From positions 3,224,001 to 3,288,000 of the forward strand of contig NZ_CP022958.1 in the NCBI RefSeq assembly GCF_006496635.1: a DNA stretch of 64,000 nucleotides. The letters are read 5' to 3'. The notes below the pieces were generated by a model that saw only the letters and a list, made by a program, of their open reading frames with translations, had not been told where the DNA came from and did not search any database. This stretch comes from Azoarcus sp. DD4 (lineage in GTDB: Bacteria; Pseudomonadota; Gammaproteobacteria; Burkholderiales; Rhodocyclaceae). The translations under genes were made by a program, and so were the position numbers. The first letter of the stretch is position 1; each line of letters starts with the position of its first letter. Below, piece after piece: positions 46,701 to 53,799 of this stretch.

Positions 46701-46763
46701 GAATTCGAAACCGCCCATGCGCGGGTGCACGACCTGCTGGCACGATTCGAAAGGAAGCCATGA
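43707..46763 (+). CDS. Hybrid sensor histidine kinase (HAMP-HisKA-HATPase-REC-REC-Hpt)
   Basis: This 1018-residue inner-membrane kinase has helix 1 (about 20-41), a periplasmic domain (about 42-168), helix 2 (about 172-189), HAMP, HisKA with phospho-His288 (SHEIRTP), HATPase_c, two receivers (Asp near 580 in MDRHMPG and near 725 in MDVQMPG) and an Hpt domain with His near 871 (AHTVKG). It is built for a multi-step phosphorelay. Both flanking genes overlap it by ATGA. The likely partners are YfiR in the periplasm and the REC-GGDEF protein as output. Confidence 0.92.
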   Translation: MSMPRSFTDLLHPETIRGKLMVLSVAGLLFGVVLVFALIIHQQQRLIRNEWADSLSAQARLIATNSEAALAFQDHAEAGRLLAVVQVNPFILRARLLAGPERRVFAEYTRDDAPPMPPSPAVRDGSGDAHFAEGWLMVHAPVRSGDNGQAWVELVASLDAMRQTERSLALETATSLLLALILSLWLAARMAHRLSAPIERISALLSRMSSNAALDERLDVRGNDEIARLAHGLNSMMDTLQARDRELNQYRLHLEELVAQRTRELSIATAEAQQASRAKSDFLARMSHEIRTPMNAVIGLVHLALRTELSPQQRDYLRKIRGSSQALLGIINDILDFSKIEAGKLHLEHIPFTLHDVLDNLANIITVKAAEKGLDVLLSLDPDIPDRMCGDPLRLSQILINLGNNAVKFTERGEVVVACRLIDRTEDALRIRFAITDTGIGIDEAQRSRLFQSFHQADGSITRRFGGTGLGLAISKQLIEMMSGSLEVDSRPGQGSTFSFVITFGTVAGARERHYLAPAELHHKAVLVVDDNATARTMLRATIERFHFVAETAASGDEAIARIREREAAGEPGYAVVLMDRHMPGLDGIEAARRIKQDCSLRTPPRILLMAAYDKDHALQDAEHGAGLDGILTKPVGPSLLFNSLLKVLGHAHHADPDELLFAELPPPGMAGIRGARVLLVEDNPINQQVAAEFLQQAGLHVDIAINGRDGMEQACRGDYDLILMDVQMPGMDGLEATRLIRAQGLHTPIVAMTAHALDADRQRSLAAGMDDHLTKPIDPAELEATLMRWIQPAERPLDAVADVAVADTTAAHELPAIEALDVSEGLKRVGGSTRLYLDLLRAFLKGHAGDAEQIEAQVEGGQWQSAARVAHTVKGVAAALGAVELQPVAARLEDALRQNKHLAATEALPPFARALDDLCAALAAHFARATEMPDRLPTPEATQDDGETLIAALEHAAELLSSGSSRAERAIEAIAPVARLQGHGAEIEAILAAIEDVEFETAHARVHDLLARFERKP

Positions 46764-47665
46764 TGCTGGAACGACAGAGAATCCTGGTCGTCGACGACGA
46801 GCGCATCAATCGCAAGCTGCTCTCCGAGCTGCTCGAGGTGCATCACGACGTGGTCGTCGCCAAGAGCGGCGAGCAGGCGCTCGAACGCATGCAGGCCGAC
46901 ACCGGCATCGACCTGATCCTGCTCGACGTCATGATGCCGGGCATGAGCGGCCACGACGTCCTGCGCCGTCTCAAGGGCAACGACGCCACCAAGGACGTTC
47001 CGGTGATCTTCATCACCTCGCTGAACTCGGTCGACGACGAGGAGATCGGCCTGGACCTCGGTGCGGCCGACTACATCATCAAGCCCTTCCACCCCGGCAT
47101 CGTCCGCCTGCGGGTCGAAAACCACCTGCGCTTCGTCCGCCAGCGCAAGATGCTCGAAACCCTGGCCGGCCGCGACTGCCTGACCGAGATCGACAACCGG
47201 CGGCGCTTCGAGGAAGTGCTGGAACGCGAATGGCGACGCGCGGGGCGCGGCACCGGCCCGATGTCGCTGGCCATCCTCGACGTCGACTACTTCAAGCAGT
47301 ACAACGACCATTACGGCCACGCCCGCGGCGACCAGGCGCTGAAGGCCGTCGCCAAGGCGCTGTCGGGCGGTCCGCACCGATCCACCGACTTCGTCGCGCG
47401 CTACGGCGGCGAGGAGTTCGTGATGCTGTTCCCCGGCACCGGGGCCGCCGGAGCGCGCGAGCTGGCCGAAACCGTACGCCGTGCGGTCGAAACCCTTTGC
47501 ATTCCCCATGAATATTCGGCGATTGCGCCCCACCTCACGGTGTCCATCGGTGGCGCCACCAGCGAGGACTTCCAGGCGCCGGCGCTTGCCCTGGTCGAAG
47601 CCGCCGACAGCATGCTCTACCGCGCCAAGGCGGAAGGCCGCAACCGCGTCGTCTGGCTGGCCTAA
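46760..47665 (+). CDS. Response regulator diguanylate cyclase (REC-GGDEF)
   Basis: This 301-residue protein has a receiver with phospho-Asp56 (LLDVMMPG) and the switch Lys in IIKPF, joined to a GGDEF domain with an intact active site (YGGEEF, 215-220) and inhibitory site RSTD (207-210). Phosphorylation, most simply by the upstream hybrid kinase through its Hpt domain, should raise c-di-GMP synthesis. It overlaps the kinase gene by ATGA and ends at a terminator. ATGs at 46760 and 46763 are both possible. Confidence 0.92.
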   Translation: MMLERQRILVVDDERINRKLLSELLEVHHDVVVAKSGEQALERMQADTGIDLILLDVMMPGMSGHDVLRRLKGNDATKDVPVIFITSLNSVDDEEIGLDLGAADYIIKPFHPGIVRLRVENHLRFVRQRKMLETLAGRDCLTEIDNRRRFEEVLEREWRRAGRGTGPMSLAILDVDYFKQYNDHYGHARGDQALKAVAKALSGGPHRSTDFVARYGGEEFVMLFPGTGAAGARELAETVRRAVETLCIPHEYSAIAPHLTVSIGGATSEDFQAPALALVEAADSMLYRAKAEGRNRVVWLA

Positions 47666-47667
47666 CG

Positions 47668-47713
47668 CCGCGCCGCCCGGCCGACACCGCTCGCCGGCCG
47701 CAGGCGCGGTTTT
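47668..47713 (+). terminator. Intrinsic terminator of the receptor-kinase-cyclase operon
   Basis: CCGCGCC (47668-47674) pairs with GGCGCGG (47703-47709), with an inner CGGCCG/CGGCCG stem, followed by TTTT. It lies directly after the cyclase stop. Confidence 0.8.
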
Positions 47714-47778
47714 CCACTTGGCGGCGGACAGCCGGCTTCGGGTATGCTGGACGCAACGACAAGGTCTGGACCCGAGCC

Positions 47779-50007
47779 GTGATCAAGCGCCCACTGCCGT
47801 CCGCTCATGCGCACCCAGCCGCTGCCGCGCCCGCCGGCGGGCAGGCGTCGGGCGCGGTCTGCACCGACACCCGCGTACGCGCCACCGCGACCGGCCAAAC
47901 CGGGGCATGGCGCAGCAGGATCGCCACCGTGCTGGCACTAGCCGTGGTCGCCTGCAGCCCCGCCGCCGACCATGAAACCACGCTGGACAAGGCCGAACTG
48001 CGCGCGGTGATCGCCGAGCTCGACAGCATGGCAAGGCACCCCGACCGCGCGGCCGATCGTCTCGTCGCCCGCAACGCCACCCCGGAACGCATCGACAAGC
48101 TCTTCCGCATGCCGGAGCTGACGGCACAGCGCTTCGAGGTCCGCCGCCAGGCGCTCGCCCTTGCCGGCCGCGGCAGCACGCTCGGCTTCGACCGCCCCTC
48201 CGAAGTGCTGGGCAAGCTGGCGGGCTGGTTTCCGGAACGTTTCGGCACGCCACAGGCGCGCAAGGGACGGCTGGGCAGCGCCGCCAATCGCCTGTACGGC
48301 CCCTATCCCGACTGGAACGCGGAGGCCACCGCCTTCATGATGCTGTGGGAATGCATGCCGCAGATCGCCTGGGAAGAGCCCGAGGCCAATCCCTTCCTGC
48401 AGCGCCGGAACGACAACAGCTTCGCGCCGCTGGCCGCCACCAACGCCAGCCAGCGCGAGATCCGCAACTGTGTCTTCGAGCTGTCCGGCGAACCGGACCA
48501 CCTCGACATCCGGCAATCGCGCCAGGCTGCCAACGCTCGCGCCGCGGCGATCGGCGCCCGCGCCGCGCCGGTGCTGGCACAGAAGTTCGACGCCTACCTG
48601 CACGCCTCGGGCTGCAGCGGCAAGGGGCCGGACGACTGCGTGCTGCTGATGTGGATGTGGGCCGGCCTTGCGCCGGACGACGCCCGGCTGGCAGAAACCC
48701 TGCGCTGGCTCGAACCCGCGGTACGGCCCACCGGCGAACCGCCGCCGCTGAGCAAACCGGCCGAGGAATACGGCCCCGCCCCCCAGGAAAACAACGAGCC
48801 GCGTTTCGACGAAGCGATACGCAAGGCCGCCTTCCTGCGCGCCAAGCTCGACGCGGTGCTCCTCGGCCCGGCAAACTGGCCGGCCGATGCGCGCACGGAG
48901 TCCTTCCTGCAGCTGGCGCAGCTGCAGGCCTGGTTCGACGCCAACGTCGACCAGCGCTGGCACCCGCTCTATGCGATCGAACACCAGCACGACGCGCTCA
49001 ACCCCTGGAAGGCGCTGGGCCAAGGGACGATAGACGTGCCGGTACTGCTGGACGAACTCGACGCCCTGCCCGCCGACACCGATTGTGCCACCCGCGAGGT
49101 CTGGTTCCGCCACGGTGGCCCCGCGGTCAAGGCCGGCCACGTTCTCCGCCAGCTTCGTCGCAACGCTACCCTCGTCTGCGGCGGCCCGGACTGGGCCTGG
49201 CTCGCAAAGGGCGAGACGCCGGCCGCCGCCACTTTGCGCGGACAGTTTCTGGAGAATCTCGGCGACTTGCGCGCCGGATTCGCCTTCGAAGGCATCGTCG
49301 ACGGTCTCCTGGCTGGCTGCATGCCCGATCGCGGCACGGTATGGGCAGACCCGGCGTGCGCCGCCAACGTATCGCAGCCGATGACGGTGTCGGCGGACCG
49401 CCGGCACGACCTGCTGCACACCGCAGTCGCCCGCGATTGGCCGGCGCTCTCCCTGTCGCCGCCACCGCGCCACGGCGAGGCCAGCGCCGCCGCATTCGCA
49501 GAACAGACAGCTTGGCTGCAACAACTGGCACTGACTCACGGCCCGGAAGCGGCGACGCGCGCGGCTCGACTCGCGGCGGCCCTCGAACTGCGTGGCAGCC
49601 TGATACACGACGCTGCGGCCTGGCTATCCCCCAGCGGTATCCAGAGCGTGATCGAGCTGCAGTTGTCGCCGCATTTCGCCGGGCTTGCCGTCGACGGTGT
49701 CGGTCTGCAATCGTCACGCGTGCTCGTCCTGCTCGACGCCGACAGCCTGAGGACGGTCAGCGTGCCCGCCCGCTTCAGCTACCCGCAGGACGACGGCGGG
49801 CTCGCCGCCGTCACCGACATCGACGGCGACGGCTGGCCGGAAGTGTGGCTGGCGCCCAGCCACGCGTGCGCCGACCCGACACGTCCCTCAGGCCAGGATT
49901 GCACGACCGCCCCCCTGCGCATGGGCGAGGTCCGCGACGAAGTCCTGAGCTACTACAAGGACCACCGCCCTGCGCAAACGCCGCCCCACGCTGCCGGACC
50001 GCACTGA
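47779..50007 (+). CDS. Large putative lipoprotein of unknown function
   Basis: This 742-residue protein starts at a GTG; no in-frame ATG lies before the hydrophobic segment. A lipoprotein-type signal (ATVLALAVVAC, Cys near 59) follows about 45 atypical residues, so the true start may be nearer the signal or a rarer codon. The mature part is largely helical and Trp-rich, with several Cys, and ends with an FG-GAP-like DIDGDGWPEV (about 685-694). I do not recognise the family. It follows the terminator of the cyclase operon and is probably transcribed alone. Confidence 0.65.
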   Translation: MIKRPLPSAHAHPAAAAPAGGQASGAVCTDTRVRATATGQTGAWRSRIATVLALAVVACSPAADHETTLDKAELRAVIAELDSMARHPDRAADRLVARNATPERIDKLFRMPELTAQRFEVRRQALALAGRGSTLGFDRPSEVLGKLAGWFPERFGTPQARKGRLGSAANRLYGPYPDWNAEATAFMMLWECMPQIAWEEPEANPFLQRRNDNSFAPLAATNASQREIRNCVFELSGEPDHLDIRQSRQAANARAAAIGARAAPVLAQKFDAYLHASGCSGKGPDDCVLLMWMWAGLAPDDARLAETLRWLEPAVRPTGEPPPLSKPAEEYGPAPQENNEPRFDEAIRKAAFLRAKLDAVLLGPANWPADARTESFLQLAQLQAWFDANVDQRWHPLYAIEHQHDALNPWKALGQGTIDVPVLLDELDALPADTDCATREVWFRHGGPAVKAGHVLRQLRRNATLVCGGPDWAWLAKGETPAAATLRGQFLENLGDLRAGFAFEGIVDGLLAGCMPDRGTVWADPACAANVSQPMTVSADRRHDLLHTAVARDWPALSLSPPPRHGEASAAAFAEQTAWLQQLALTHGPEAATRAARLAAALELRGSLIHDAAAWLSPSGIQSVIELQLSPHFAGLAVDGVGLQSSRVLVLLDADSLRTVSVPARFSYPQDDGGLAAVTDIDGDGWPEVWLAPSHACADPTRPSGQDCTTAPLRMGEVRDEVLSYYKDHRPAQTPPHAAGPH

Positions 50008-50111
50008 ACCCCGCGGCGCGGGCGATCGGAGCGGCCGGCTGCCGTCGCACGCTTGCCGGGGCACGCCACCGGGCTATGCTGAAACCGTACAGCCATGCTC
50101 AGGAGCGCCAG

Positions 50112-50357
50112 ATGAATACGCCTCAAGGCCAGGTCACGGAACATGAACTGCTGGTTCGCATCAACCAGAAGCTCGCCCGGCGCGGCCAGGTGATGCGCAG
50201 CAGCGGCCCGGACACCCCCGACCGCGACGGCTTCGCCGACTATCACCTGATCGACATCAACACCAACCAGCCCGAACAGGAGCACTGCGACCTAGTGTGG
50301 TGGGGATACGAACTGGGTGTACTAGCGGACGGCGAGGTGCCGGTTGCCGGGCGATAG
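50112..50357 (+). CDS. Small conserved-looking protein of unknown function
   Basis: This 81-residue soluble protein has AGGAG well placed before the ATG. It has a Lys/Arg-rich N-terminal helix and a C-terminal YHLIDINTNQPEQEHCDLVW followed by WGYELGVLADGE. The strong ribosome binding site and balanced composition support a real gene. No function can be given. Confidence 0.65.
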   Translation: MNTPQGQVTEHELLVRINQKLARRGQVMRSSGPDTPDRDGFADYHLIDINTNQPEQEHCDLVWWGYELGVLADGEVPVAGR

Positions 50358-50497
50358 GACCGCCACGAAGAGAATTCGTCATCTCCATCATCTTTCACTA
50401 TCGACACCATGACTTAAATTCGTTAGAAACCGACATGCCTTACGGCTAACTTGAAGGGCCAGAACACACGATTCACGCCCCGTAGGAGGAGTCAGCC

Positions 50498-52708
50498 ATG
50501 AGCAGCGAAAACAAGTGTCCGTTTAGCTGGATGCACGGTGCCCGCAGCACCCTGGGAACCCAGTCCAACCGCGACTGGTGGCCGAAGGTGTTGAACCTCA
50601 ACATCCTTCACCAGCACGCCCCGGCGTCCAACCCGCTGGGCGCGGACTTCGACTACGCCGAAGAATTCGGCAAGCTCGACTACGCCGCGCTCAAGAAGGA
50701 TCTTTACGCGCTGATGACCCTGTCGCAGGACTGGTGGCCGGCCGACTGGGGCCACTACGGCGGTCTCTTCATCCGCATGGCCTGGCACAGCGCCGGCACC
50801 TACCGCACCGCCGACGGCCGCGGCGGCGGCGGCACCGGCAACCAGCGCTTCGCCCCGATCAACAGCTGGCCAGACAACGGCAACCTCGACAAGGCCCGCC
50901 GCCTGCTGTGGCCGATCAAGCAGAAGTACGGCAACAAGCTGTCCTGGGCCGACCTGATGATCCTCGCCGGCAACGCGGCGCTCGAATCCATGGGCTTCAA
51001 GACCTTCGGCTTCGGCGGCGGCCGCGCCGACATCTGGCAGCCGGAAGAGGACATCTACTGGGGCGCCGAGAAGGAATGGCTCGCCACCAGCGACAAGCCC
51101 AACAGCCGCTACTCCGGCGAGCGCGAGCTGGAGAACCCGCTCGCCGCGGTGCAGATGGGCCTGATCTATGTGAACCCGGAAGGCCCGGACGGCAATCCCG
51201 ACCCGGTGGCCTCGGGCCGCGACGTGCGCGAAACCTTCGCCCGCATGGCGATGAACGACGAGGAAACCGTGGCCCTGGTGGCCGGCGGCCACACCTTCGG
51301 CAAGGCCCACGGTGCCGGCGACCCGAAGCTGGTCGGCCCCGAGCCGGAAGCCGCACCCATCGAGGAACAGGGCCTGGGCTGGATCAACAAGTTCGGCAGC
51401 GGCAAGGGCGGCGACACCACCACCAGCGGCATCGAAGGCGCCTGGAAGCCCAACCCCACCCAGTGGGACAACGGCTACTTCGACATGCTCTTCGGCTACG
51501 AGTGGGAACTGGTGAAGAGCCCGGCCGGCGCCCACCAGTGGCGCGCCAAGGACGTCAAGCCCGAGCACATGATCCCGGACGCCCACGACCCGTCAAAGAA
51601 GCATCCGCCGATGATGACCACGGCCGACCTCAGCCTGCGCTTCGATCCGATCTACAAGCCGATCGCGCGCCGCTTCCACCAGGATCCGGCCGCCTTCGCC
51701 GACGCCTTCGCCCGCGCCTGGTTCAAGCTCACCCACCGCGACATGGGCCCCAAGGCGCGCTATCTCGGCCCGGAAGTGCCGGCCGAAGACCTGATCTGGC
51801 AGGACCCGGTGCCCGCGGTCGATCATCCGCTGATCGACGCCGCCGACATCGCCGCGCTCAAGGCCAAGGTGCTGGCCTCGGGCCTGTCGATCGCCGAGCT
51901 GGTCGCCACCGCCTGGGCCTCGGCCTCGACCTTCCGCGGCTCCGACATGCGCGGCGGCGCCAACGGCGCACGCATCCGGCTCGCGCCGCAGAGGGACTGG
52001 GAAGCCAACCAGCCGGCGCAACTGGCCAAGGTGCTGGGCGTCCTGGAGGGCATCCAGCAGGCCTTCAACGCGGCCCGGACCGGCGGCAAGAAGGTATCGC
52101 TCGCCGACCTCATCGTGCTCGGCGGCTGCGCCGCGGTCGAAGCGGCGGCCAAGGCGGCCGGCCACGACATCCAGGTGCCCTTCACCCCGGGCCGCAGCGA
52201 TGCCTCGCAGGCGCAGACCGACGTCGAATCCTTCGCCGTGCTGGAACCGGTGGCCGATGGCTTCCGCAACTACCAGAAGAAGGCCTACACCGTCGCTGCC
52301 GAGGAATTGCTGATCGACAAGGCCCAGCTCCTGACCCTCTCCGCCCCGGAGATGACGGTGCTCGTCGGCGGCCTGCGTGTGCTCGGCGCCAATGTCGGCG
52401 GCTCGCAGCACGGCGTGTTCACCCAGCGGCCGCAGACGCTGAGCAACGACTTCTTCGTCAATCTGCTCGACATGGGCACGGTATGGAAGCCGGCCACGGA
52501 TGCCGCCGACAGCTACGAGGGCCGTGACCGCAAGTCCGGTGAGCTGAAGTGGACCGGTTCCCGCGTCGATCTGATCTTCGGCTCCAACTCGCAATTGCGC
52601 GCGCTGGCCGAGGTCTATGCGCAGGACGATGCGAAGGAGAAGTTCGTGCGCGATTTCGTCGGCGCGTGGCACAAGGTGATGGAACTGGATCGCTTCGATC
52701 TGAAGTGA
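50498..52708 (+). CDS. katG: Catalase-peroxidase
   Basis: This 736-residue haem enzyme has two peroxidase-like halves. The distal residues Arg93, Trp96 and His97 (IRMAWHSAGTY) and the proximal His265 (GGHTFGKAHG) are present. Trp96, Tyr224 and Met250 have the spacing of the Trp-Tyr-Met crosslink needed for catalase activity. It removes hydrogen peroxide in the cytoplasm. GTAGGAGG precedes the ATG. The 140 bases upstream are AT-rich and suited to OxyR control, but no convincing OxyR site was found. Confidence 0.97.
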   Translation: MSSENKCPFSWMHGARSTLGTQSNRDWWPKVLNLNILHQHAPASNPLGADFDYAEEFGKLDYAALKKDLYALMTLSQDWWPADWGHYGGLFIRMAWHSAGTYRTADGRGGGGTGNQRFAPINSWPDNGNLDKARRLLWPIKQKYGNKLSWADLMILAGNAALESMGFKTFGFGGGRADIWQPEEDIYWGAEKEWLATSDKPNSRYSGERELENPLAAVQMGLIYVNPEGPDGNPDPVASGRDVRETFARMAMNDEETVALVAGGHTFGKAHGAGDPKLVGPEPEAAPIEEQGLGWINKFGSGKGGDTTTSGIEGAWKPNPTQWDNGYFDMLFGYEWELVKSPAGAHQWRAKDVKPEHMIPDAHDPSKKHPPMMTTADLSLRFDPIYKPIARRFHQDPAAFADAFARAWFKLTHRDMGPKARYLGPEVPAEDLIWQDPVPAVDHPLIDAADIAALKAKVLASGLSIAELVATAWASASTFRGSDMRGGANGARIRLAPQRDWEANQPAQLAKVLGVLEGIQQAFNAARTGGKKVSLADLIVLGGCAAVEAAAKAAGHDIQVPFTPGRSDASQAQTDVESFAVLEPVADGFRNYQKKAYTVAAEELLIDKAQLLTLSAPEMTVLVGGLRVLGANVGGSQHGVFTQRPQTLSNDFFVNLLDMGTVWKPATDAADSYEGRDRKSGELKWTGSRVDLIFGSNSQLRALAEVYAQDDAKEKFVRDFVGAWHKVMELDRFDLK

Positions 52709-52714
52709 CACCAG

Positions 52715-52767
52715 CAGGCATTCCGGATGCACCTGCGGCGCAGGCAGGAAAGCATCCGGAACGCCTG
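52715..52767. terminator. Long hairpin between katG and the convergent FliD-like gene
   Basis: CAGGCATTCCGGATGC (52715-52730) pairs with GCATCCGGAACGCCTG (52752-52767), 16 bp with one mismatch that is G-T in one strand. A smaller CCTGC-GGC-GCAGG stem sits inside. There is no T-run on either strand, but the place between convergent genes fits a bidirectional transcript end. Confidence 0.65.
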
Positions 52768-52786
52768 ACCAGGGGCCAGGCGCTAC

Positions 52787-53638
52787 TCAATAGAGCGAGC
52801 CGCGCAGCCGCGCCGTGATCGCGCCGGGCCCGAACTCCGCTTGCACTTCGTCCTGCTTGTCGGCCGCCCAGGACACGGCGCGCTCGGCATTGTCGATGCG
52901 CCTGTCCAGCAGATGCCCATCGGAGACGAGCATTTCGGCCGCCTCGCCGAAGGCATTTGCCGCGTTGTTCAGGGTACGCACTGCCGCGTCCCGACTGGAA
53001 GCCAGCGCGGCATCGAAAGCGGCTTCATCCAGCACCATCTGGCCGTCCGGGGTAAAGCTCACGCCCATGTCGGTCAATCCCAGCGCAATGCCGCCATTGC
53101 CGGCGCCGTGGAAGATCGAACCGACCTCCCTGCGCAGCGAGAAGCGGGCCACTTCGCCCGCCTGGTTGTCGTCCAGCAGCGCGCCCTGCTCGAAGTAAGG
53201 ATCGAACTCGCTGTCCCAGGCGTTGTAGCGGGTGATGAAATCCTTCAGCGTGGCCTTGATTTCCTCGTCGCCCGCGGTGGCGGTCAGCTGTGCAAGCCCT
53301 TCGCTCGCGTTGCCCAGCTCGCCCACCCGGGTACGCAGCTGGTTCAATACCGTCGCTTCGTCGCCGATTTCCTCCACGCGGGCGTTATAGCGCTTGAGAA
53401 AGGCGGTGTTGCTCGCCTCGAGCTGGGACAGGACGGACGCCATGCGCGACGAGTCGCTGCCCAGCAAGCCGGTGGCTGCTCCACTACCTCCGGTCAGGCT
53501 CGCCGACAGCGCTCCTTGTGCATTCATCAGCGCATTGAGGAAGTCGGTATTGCCAGCGCCGCCCTGCCCAGTCGTCGTGCCTCCGGTCGTCAGCGTGGAG
53601 AGGGCATTGAGGCGGAAAGCGGCGAGGTCGATGTTCAT
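52787..53638 (-). CDS. Orphan FliD C-terminal domain-like protein
   Basis: This 283-residue protein lacks a signal peptide. The part LKDFITRYNAWDSEFDPYF to LGLTDMGVSFTPDGQMVLDE (about 135-220) matches the C-terminal domain of the flagellar cap protein FliD, and the ends are helical and Ala/Asn-rich as in flagellin-type proteins. Full FliD is about 450 residues or more. The ATG at 53638 is preceded by GGAG; ATG 53650 overlaps that site. No flagellar gene is nearby. It could be a cap-like or secreted coiled protein, or a distant FliD relative. Confidence 0.6.
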   Translation of the reverse strand: MNIDLAAFRLNALSTLTTGGTTTGQGGAGNTDFLNALMNAQGALSASLTGGSGAATGLLGSDSSRMASVLSQLEASNTAFLKRYNARVEEIGDEATVLNQLRTRVGELGNASEGLAQLTATAGDEEIKATLKDFITRYNAWDSEFDPYFEQGALLDDNQAGEVARFSLRREVGSIFHGAGNGGIALGLTDMGVSFTPDGQMVLDEAAFDAALASSRDAAVRTLNNAANAFGEAAEMLVSDGHLLDRRIDNAERAVSWAADKQDEVQAEFGPGAITARLRGSLY

Positions 53639-53771
53639 CGCGGGCTCCATGACGTAAGGGGCATGCGCCGCAGTCTAGCAGCCCGACGCCGCCGCTCGTC
53701 ATCGTCCTGATCCGGGCGCCATGCGGCGGGTGCGCTTGGGGCATGCACCAGCCGCGCGGCGCATGCCGGGG

Positions 53772-53788
53772 GCCGCCGTCACGGCGGC
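53772..53788. terminator. GC hairpin downstream of the indolepyruvate oxidoreductase gene
   Basis: GCCGCCGT and ACGGCGGC are perfect 8-bp arms around one base, 11 bases beyond the stop codon of the minus-strand gene. No T-run follows, so it may stabilise the 3' end rather than terminate. Confidence 0.45.
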
Positions 53789-53799
53789 GGCTCGTGGCC

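Noticed and set aside
50358..50497. Possible OxyR site upstream of katG
   Set aside because: Short ATAG and CTAT fragments are present but not in the required spacing.
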